A stretch of 64,000 bases of DNA from Haloferax massiliensis (GTDB taxonomy: Archaea > Halobacteriota > Halobacteria > Halobacteriales > Haloferacaceae). The notes beneath the pieces were generated by a model, which searched no databases, had not been told where the DNA came from, and saw only the letters and a list, made by a program, of their open reading frames with translations. A program made the translations under genes and the position numbers. The stretch covers positions 1,248,497-1,312,496 of the forward strand of contig NZ_CSTE01000002.1 of NCBI RefSeq assembly GCF_001368915.1, read 5' to 3'. Shown here piece after piece: positions 59,489 to 64,000 of the stretch. How positions within the stretch are numbered: position 1 is the stretch's first letter; each line of letters begins with the position of its first letter.

Positions 59489-60181
59489 TCAGAGCAACCG
59501 TCGAAGCTTCCCCAGCGGCGGGAACGTGAGGGTCTCGCCCGCCTCAGCGTCGCGGACGAGCGGTCGGAAACGACCCGCGTCGGTGACCAGCGGCGAGTCG
59601 AAGTCGGTCGTCCGCATCCCGTTGATTTCGACGCCCGCGGCGAGGCGGGTGAACGCCGGGAGCATCAGCACGTCGCCGCCGCGGTAGGCGTCGGGACCGT
59701 AGAGGACGCAGGGCCGCCGCCGACCCTCGACGGCGAGCGTCGGGTGGTCGTGGCCGACGACGTAGCGGTCGGCGTCGCCGTCCGGTTCACGGTGGCCGTG
59801 GCAGACGAGCGTCCCGTCGGCGAGGCGGTACTCGTCGTGCACGTCGCCCGACCAGACCTCGGCGAGCATCGTGTCGTGGTTGCCGGCGACGAACACCGGG
59901 TCGGCACCGGCGTCGTCGCACGTCTCCGCGAGGGTTTCGAGGGCCGCGACGTGGCGCTCGGAGACGCGGTCGAACCGGTGGAGCACGTCGCCGGCGAAGA
60001 CGACCTCGCGGGGGGCGAACTCGGCGCAGGAGGCTCGCAGGCGCTCGGCGAGGTCGGTCCCCTCGCCGAGCGGGAAGTCGACCGCCGAGGCGTCCGCTCG
60101 GCCGACGTGCAGGTCCGCGAGGACGAGCGCGTCGGCGTCGGGGAGGAAGACGGCGCGCTCGCGGACGGAGACGCGTGTCAC
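59489..60181 (-). CDS. Calcineurin-like metallophosphoesterase
   Basis: 230 residues, GTG start (VTRVSVRERAVFLPD). Metal-site motifs in order: LADLHVGRA, FAGDVLHRFD, VAGNHDTML, LVCHGHRE and VVGHDHPTL. This is the small one-domain phosphoesterase family sometimes encoded near helicases and ligases (SbcD/YfcE-like). Longer in-frame starts lie in the divergent promoter region and were rejected. Substrate unknown (nucleic acid or phosphodiester). Confidence 0.9.
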   Translation of the reverse strand: MTRVSVRERAVFLPDADALVLADLHVGRADASAVDFPLGEGTDLAERLRASCAEFAPREVVFAGDVLHRFDRVSERHVAALETLAETCDDAGADPVFVAGNHDTMLAEVWSGDVHDEYRLADGTLVCHGHREPDGDADRYVVGHDHPTLAVEGRRRPCVLYGPDAYRGGDVLMLPAFTRLAAGVEINGMRTTDFDSPLVTDAGRFRPLVRDAEAGETLTFPPLGKLRRLL

Positions 60182-60282
60182 GACCGAGGGGAGGGGCGTC
60201 GAAGACAAGTCTCCACCGAAGGCGCGCGTCGCACCGAAGGCTCCCGAGAGGGCGGTCGAACTCCGTGGTGGAGCAGGGGCCT

Positions 60283-60290
60283 TTTTAATC
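60283..60290 (+). promoter_or_regulatory. TATA-like box of the HTH gene at 60312
   Basis: tttttaatc, the only AT-rich block in the 130-base divergent gap, 22-29 bases before the ATG; leaderless start expected. Confidence 0.5.
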
Positions 60291-60311
60291 GGTGCGTCCC
60301 ACGTTCGGCAC

Positions 60312-60980
60312 ATGAGCGGCGCACTGGAGGACAAGCGCACCGCGACCCGCTTTCGCATCCTCGCCGAGATAGCCGACCGACAGCCGGCGGTGAGTCAGGG
60401 CGAGATTGCCGAGGCGGTCGGGGTGACGAGTCAGGCGGTCTCCGAGTACATCCGCGACCTCGTCGAAGACGGGCTCGTCGACAAGCAGGGCCGGTCGCGC
60501 TACCGCGTGACGAAAGAGGGCGTCGACTGGCTGTTTCAGGAGGCGCGCGCCCTCCAGCGGTTCGCCGAACACGTCACCGACGACGTGCTGGAGAGCGTCA
60601 ACGAGGACGCCGCAATCGTCACCGACGACGTGGCGGCCGGCGACACCGTGACGCTATCGCTCCGCGAGGGGCTGCTCCACGCCACGCCCGGCGACGACGG
60701 GCCGGCCATCGGCGTCGCCACCACCGACGCCGAGGCGGGCGACGCGGCCAGCGTCACCGGCTTCGAGGGCGTCATCGAGATGGAACCCGGCTCGGTCCGC
60801 GTCCTGCAGGTGCCGCCCGCACGGGTCGCCGAGGACGACGCGGTCGATTCGGACGCGCTCGCCGCGGCGTGCGCGGACCGCCACCTCGTCGCCGCGGTCG
60901 TCGCCAGCACGGACGCCGCCGGGCGCGTGACCGACGCGCTCCGCGACGCGGGCGTGCTGTTCGAAGTGACGGAGCCGTAG
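60312..60980 (+). CDS. MarR-like winged-helix transcriptional regulator, 222 aa
   Basis: N-terminal winged helix (TATRFRILAEIADRQPAVSQ, EIAEAVGVTSQAVSEYIRDL, wing DKQGRSRYRVTKEG), a linking helix, then a C-terminal domain of about 130 residues (DTVTLSLREGLLHATPGD, VRVLQVPPARVAED) that may bind a ligand. Haloarchaeal family of unknown targets (DUF7839-like; from memory). Divergent from the phosphoesterase. Confidence 0.85.
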   Translation: MSGALEDKRTATRFRILAEIADRQPAVSQGEIAEAVGVTSQAVSEYIRDLVEDGLVDKQGRSRYRVTKEGVDWLFQEARALQRFAEHVTDDVLESVNEDAAIVTDDVAAGDTVTLSLREGLLHATPGDDGPAIGVATTDAEAGDAASVTGFEGVIEMEPGSVRVLQVPPARVAEDDAVDSDALAAACADRHLVAAVVASTDAAGRVTDALRDAGVLFEVTEP

Positions 60981-61019
60981 CTCCGCGCCGGTCTCGATTT
61001 TTCAAGTCGAACTCGCCAC

Positions 61020-61619
61020 TCAGCCCTCGGCGTGTTCCCGCGCCATCGTGTACGCCTCCCGTAGCTCGCGGAACCGCTCTCGGTCCCCGCCGTGGTCGGG
61101 GTGCACGTCTTTCACCCGCGCTCGGTAGGCGTCCTGAACGGCCTCAGAGGAGGCGTTCGCGGGGAGGTCGAGGCGGTCGAAGGCGGCCGACACGGGGTCG
61201 TCGAGGTCGGCCAGTTCGGGTTCGATGTCCGGCACGTCGAAGGGGAGGCGGCGGCCGAGTTGGCCGCCGGGCATCTCGTGTTCGCAGAGGACGGCGTAGA
61301 CGCCGGCGCGTTCGAGGCGGAAGAACGCCTGCGCGTCGAACGTGATGGCGACGCCGCGGTCGGGGAGGAAGAACGCCACGGTCTCGCCGCGGACCGGGCG
61401 GTCCTCGACGAACCGCTCGCCGATGGCGGTGAGGTAGTCGCGGATTTCGACGCGGCGGCGACCCGTCCCGTCGACGCGGGGGCCGCGGGAGACCCGCCGC
61501 TCCGGAAACACGCGACTGCCGACGACGAAGACGCCGGCGACGACGACGGAGGCGACCGCACCCGCCGCGAGGCCGACGACGAGCCACGGCGGGAGCAGAA
61601 AGACCCACTCCGGAAGCAC
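61020..61619 (-). CDS. Membrane-anchored J-domain protein
   Basis: 199 residues with a GTG start (VLPEWVFLLPPW). One hydrophobic N-terminal helix (about residues 6-33) anchors it; a soluble middle part follows; the C-terminal J domain has the diagnostic HPDHGGD (with ASSEAVQDAYRARVKDVHPD). It would recruit DnaK to the membrane. A TTG start further upstream (61688) is possible but gives a non-family N-terminus. Confidence 0.85.
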   Translation of the reverse strand: MLPEWVFLLPPWLVVGLAAGAVASVVVAGVFVVGSRVFPERRVSRGPRVDGTGRRRVEIRDYLTAIGERFVEDRPVRGETVAFFLPDRGVAITFDAQAFFRLERAGVYAVLCEHEMPGGQLGRRLPFDVPDIEPELADLDDPVSAAFDRLDLPANASSEAVQDAYRARVKDVHPDHGGDRERFRELREAYTMAREHAEG

Positions 61620-61696
61620 GCTAGAAGTCACGTGGCGAGCGATTATGAACCCCTCGCTGCCCGTAGCGATTTGCCGCGGGAGCACCAAGCGCCGGT

Positions 61697-61945
61697 ATGC
61701 GACCGATTCGCTTCGAGGAGGCCGACAGCGCGGAGCGCACCCAAATCGGGGAGGGACTGACGCGACCGGCCGTCGCCGCCGGACGGCTGGAGACGGGCCG
61801 CGCGGAGGGGAAGTACTTCCTGCGGCACGACGACGGCTGTGCGGTCTGCGGGAGGCCGGTCGAAGCCGGGTCGCCGTTCTACCTCGACCCCGACGCCGGC
61901 GACGTCCTGTGCGAGGAACACGGCCGGAAACGCCGAGAGGGCTGA
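61697..61945 (+). CDS. Small zinc-finger protein, 82 aa
   Basis: Starts MRPIRFEEADSAERTQIG. The C-terminal half has CAVC and, about 20 residues on, CEEH (CxxC...CxxH), with a YLDPDAGDVL strand between, a treble-clef-like zinc binder. Function unknown. It is divergent from the J-domain gene and upstream of pps. Confidence 0.75.
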   Translation: MRPIRFEEADSAERTQIGEGLTRPAVAAGRLETGRAEGKYFLRHDDGCAVCGRPVEAGSPFYLDPDAGDVLCEEHGRKRREG

Positions 61946-61979
61946 GAGCGGCCGTCTCCCCGCTGACGCCGCAATTTCA

Positions 61980-61995
61980 TACTCGCCTTCGAGTG
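61980..61995 (+). promoter_or_regulatory. TrmB-like site upstream of pps
   Basis: TACT-CGCCTTC-GAGTG differs by one base from the TrmB consensus described in haloarchaea (TACT-N7/8-GAGTA). It lies upstream of the BRE/TATA, where the family activates gluconeogenic genes when sugar is scarce. Confidence 0.55.
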
Positions 61996-62028
61996 AGTTT
62001 TCATTCATACTTGTTTCGTTCGCAAACT

Positions 62029-62036
62029 TCTTTATC
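62029..62036 (+). promoter_or_regulatory. pps TATA-like box
   Basis: tctttatc, preceded by a cgcaaac BRE-like stretch, 27-34 bases before the ATG; leaderless promoter. Confidence 0.55.
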
Positions 62037-62062
62037 GGGGTGCGGGACCATACGAACATCAC

Positions 62063-64000
62063 ATGGCTGTAGTCTGGCTGGACGACGTACGGGCCGACGA
62101 CCTCGACCTGGTCGGCGGGAAAGGCGCGTCGCTGGGCGAACTAACCGGTGCGGGGCTTCCCGTCCCGCCGGGATTCGTCGTGACGGCGAGCACGTACCGC
62201 GCGTTCATCGAGGACGCGGGCATCGACGACGAGCTGTTCGCCGCGGTCGAGGTCGACCACGAGGACTCCGCGGCGCTGCAGGCGGCCCACGAGACGGCGC
62301 ACGACCTCATCATGGAGACGCCGATGCCGGACGACGTGCGGGAGGAGATTCTCGACGCCTACCGGAGCGTCGGCGAGGGCGACGCCTTCGTCGCCGTCCG
62401 GTCGTCCGCGACGGCCGAGGACCTGCCTGACGCCTCCTTCGCGGGCCAACAGGAGACGTTCCTCAACGTCACCGAGGAGGACCTCCTCGACCGCGTCAAG
62501 GAGTGTTGGGCCTCGCTGTTCTCCGAGCGCGCCATCTACTACCGCAACCGCAAGGGCTTCCCCCACGACAAGGTCGACATCGCGGTGGTCGTCCAGCAGA
62601 TGGTCGACGCCGAGAAGTCCGGCGTGATGTTCACCCGCCACCCCTCGACCGGCAAGAAGGAGATTATCATCGAGGCGGCGTGGGGTCTGGGCGAAGCCGT
62701 CGTCTCCGGCACCGTCTCGCCCGACAACTACGTCGTCAGCCGCGAGACCGGCGAGGTCGAGACCGCGACCATCGCGGACAAGAAGACGATGTGCGTCCGC
62801 GACGAGGAAAGCGGCGAGACCGTCATGCGCGACGTGCCGAACGACCGACGCCACGAGCGCGTCCTCACCGACGACGAGGTGTCCCGCCTCCTCGAACTCG
62901 GCGAACTGGTCGAAGACCACTACGAGACGCCGCAGGACGTGGAGTGGGCCGTCTACGACGGCGAGGTGTACATGCTCCAGTCGCGCCCGATTACGACCAT
63001 CGCCGAGGGCGACGACGGCGAGGAAGGCGAAAGCGACAGCGGCGGGAGTTCGCGGGCGACCGCGACCGGCGACGACGTGCTCATCCGCGGCCTCGGTGCG
63101 AGCCCCGGCATCGCCTCCGGCCGCGCCCGCATCGTCACCAAGCTCGACCACCTCGACCAGGTGGCCGAGGGCGACATCATCGTCACCGAGATGACCATGC
63201 CGGACATGGTCCCCGCGATGAAGCGCGCCGCCGGCATCGTCACCGACGAGGGCGGCATGACCTCCCACGCGGCCATCGTCTCGCGCGAACTCGGCGTGCC
63301 CGCGGTCGTCGGCACCGGCGACGGGACGAAGACGCTCGAAGACGGCGAGATCATCACCATCGACGGCGACAAGGGGACCATCCGCGAGGGCGAGGAACCC
63401 GAGGAGAAACAGCGCCAGCCCGTCGAGGAGGCCCGCCCCAAGACGCCCGTCAAGCCGATGACCGCGACCGAGGTCAAGGTCAACGTCTCCATCCCCGAGG
63501 CCGGCGAGCGCGCCGCCGCCACGGGCGCGGACGGCGTCGGCCTGCTCCGCATCGAGCACATGGTCCTGACGCTCGGCAAGACGCCCGAGCGGTTCATCGA
63601 GCAGAACGGCGAGCGCGCCTACGTCGACGAAATCGTCTCGGGCGTCCGCGAGGTCGCAGAGGAGTTCTACCCGCGGCCGGTGCGCGTCCGCACCCTCGAC
63701 GCGCCGACCGACGAGTTCCGACAGCTGGAGGGCGGCGAGAACGAGCCGCGCGAGCACAACCCGATGCTCGGCTACCGCGGCATCCGCCGCGGCCTCGACA
63801 ACCCGAGCGTCTTCCGGCTCGAACTGCAGGCGTTCCGCCGCCTGTTCGACATGGGCTACGACAACCTCGAAGTCATGTTCCCGCTCGTCAACGACGCCGA
63901 GGACGTGCTCCGGGCGAAAGAGCACATGCGCGAGGCCGGCATCGACCCCGAAAAGCGCGAGTGGGGCGTCATGATAGAGACGCCCGCGGCGGCGCTCTGC
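62063..64000 (+). CDS. ppsA: Phosphoenolpyruvate synthase, N-terminal part
   Basis: First 646 residues; the C-terminal part is beyond the right edge. Converts pyruvate, ATP and water to PEP, AMP and phosphate for gluconeogenesis. N-terminal ATP-grasp domain (VGGKGASLGEL, VRSSATAEDLPDASFAGQQ, GVMFTRHPSTG, VYMLQSRPIT), then the phosphohistidine domain with catalytic His in GGMTSHAAIVSREL, and the start of the PEP/pyruvate barrel (VNVSIPEAGERAAATGADG). A TrmB-like site and TATA box precede it. Confidence 0.97.
   Translation, partial: MAVVWLDDVRADDLDLVGGKGASLGELTGAGLPVPPGFVVTASTYRAFIEDAGIDDELFAAVEVDHEDSAALQAAHETAHDLIMETPMPDDVREEILDAYRSVGEGDAFVAVRSSATAEDLPDASFAGQQETFLNVTEEDLLDRVKECWASLFSERAIYYRNRKGFPHDKVDIAVVVQQMVDAEKSGVMFTRHPSTGKKEIIIEAAWGLGEAVVSGTVSPDNYVVSRETGEVETATIADKKTMCVRDEESGETVMRDVPNDRRHERVLTDDEVSRLLELGELVEDHYETPQDVEWAVYDGEVYMLQSRPITTIAEGDDGEEGESDSGGSSRATATGDDVLIRGLGASPGIASGRARIVTKLDHLDQVAEGDIIVTEMTMPDMVPAMKRAAGIVTDEGGMTSHAAIVSRELGVPAVVGTGDGTKTLEDGEIITIDGDKGTIREGEEPEEKQRQPVEEARPKTPVKPMTATEVKVNVSIPEAGERAAATGADGVGLLRIEHMVLTLGKTPERFIEQNGERAYVDEIVSGVREVAEEFYPRPVRVRTLDAPTDEFRQLEGGENEPREHNPMLGYRGIRRGLDNPSVFRLELQAFRRLFDMGYDNLEVMFPLVNDAEDVLRAKEHMREAGIDPEKREWGVMIETPAAALC

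Noticed and set aside
1-64000. CRISPR array, prophage or insertion sequence
   Set aside because: No regularly spaced direct repeats, no transposase or phage structural or integrase gene is visible anywhere in the window.

Overview
The window is a GC-rich piece of a haloarchaeal main chromosome, almost certainly genus Haloferax and close to H. volcanii. The inference rests on the very acidic proteins, high GC3, TATA-like boxes about 25-30 nt upstream of mostly leaderless start codons, Tat signal peptides, halocyanins, archaeal information-processing genes (B-family polymerase, Mre11/Rad50, PAN ATPase, aCPSF1) and the ether-lipid enzyme sn-glycerol-1-phosphate dehydrogenase. From memory the gene order matches an H. 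volcanii chromosomal segment, but I could not run an alignment. Genes are densely packed: about 64 protein genes and one tRNA, and no gene-free stretch exceeds about 250 bases. There is no prophage, transposase, rRNA or CRISPR array; the only clear mobile element is the intein in polB.

Layout. 1-8.4 kb: N-terminal part of the aCPSF1 ribonuclease, two uncharacterised proteins, prolyl-tRNA synthetase (proS) and the glutamate synthase large subunit (gltB). 8.5-14.2 kb: a Tat-exported PQQ-type beta-propeller protein, a MazG-like NTP pyrophosphohydrolase, a sugar-nucleotide epimerase, an HD hydrolase, the AlaX editing enzyme and an FkbM methyltransferase. 14.2-20.7 kb: an intron-containing tRNA-Gln next to a duplicated copy of its 3' end, then an iron/sulfur block (DtxR-type regulator plus ferritin-like protein, an AspA/AstE-like hydrolase, and the sufC-sufB-sufD operon). 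20.7-33 kb: DNA maintenance and proteolysis (polB with intein, rad50-mre11 operon, HTH regulator, panA, nth).

33-39 kb: a respiratory cluster with a membrane-anchored halocyanin, split cytochrome b (petB/petD, b6-like heme spacing, PDWY quinone-site motif) and a set of small membrane proteins of unknown function; no Rieske protein or cytochrome c1 is visible. 39-50.5 kb: an NAD-kinase-like protein without its GGDGT motif, an M28 peptidase, a thiolase/DUF35 pair, an alpha/beta hydrolase, the methylmalonyl-CoA mutase B12 subunit with its MeaB chaperone, an S9 peptidase, a GIY-YIG-like protein, an MTH865-like protein, an M42 peptidase and a second halocyanin that shares long exact DNA blocks with the first. 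50.6-64 kb: glycosyltransferase, DUF420-like membrane protein, glycerol-1-phosphate dehydrogenase, Tat hydrolase, LysE exporter, GDT1/sirR metal operon, a threonine-synthase-like protein lacking the PLP lysine, an FAD oxidoreductase, a phosphoesterase, an HTH regulator, a membrane J-domain protein, a zinc-finger protein and the first 646 codons of phosphoenolpyruvate synthase behind a TrmB-like site.

The strongest leads are the bc/b6-like cluster without a Rieske gene, the PLP-lysine-less threonine synthase homologue, the gene-conversion-like identity between the two halocyanins, the att-like duplication of the tRNA-Gln 3' end, and several perfect inverted repeats placed at promoters of metal, Fe-S and nitrogen genes.
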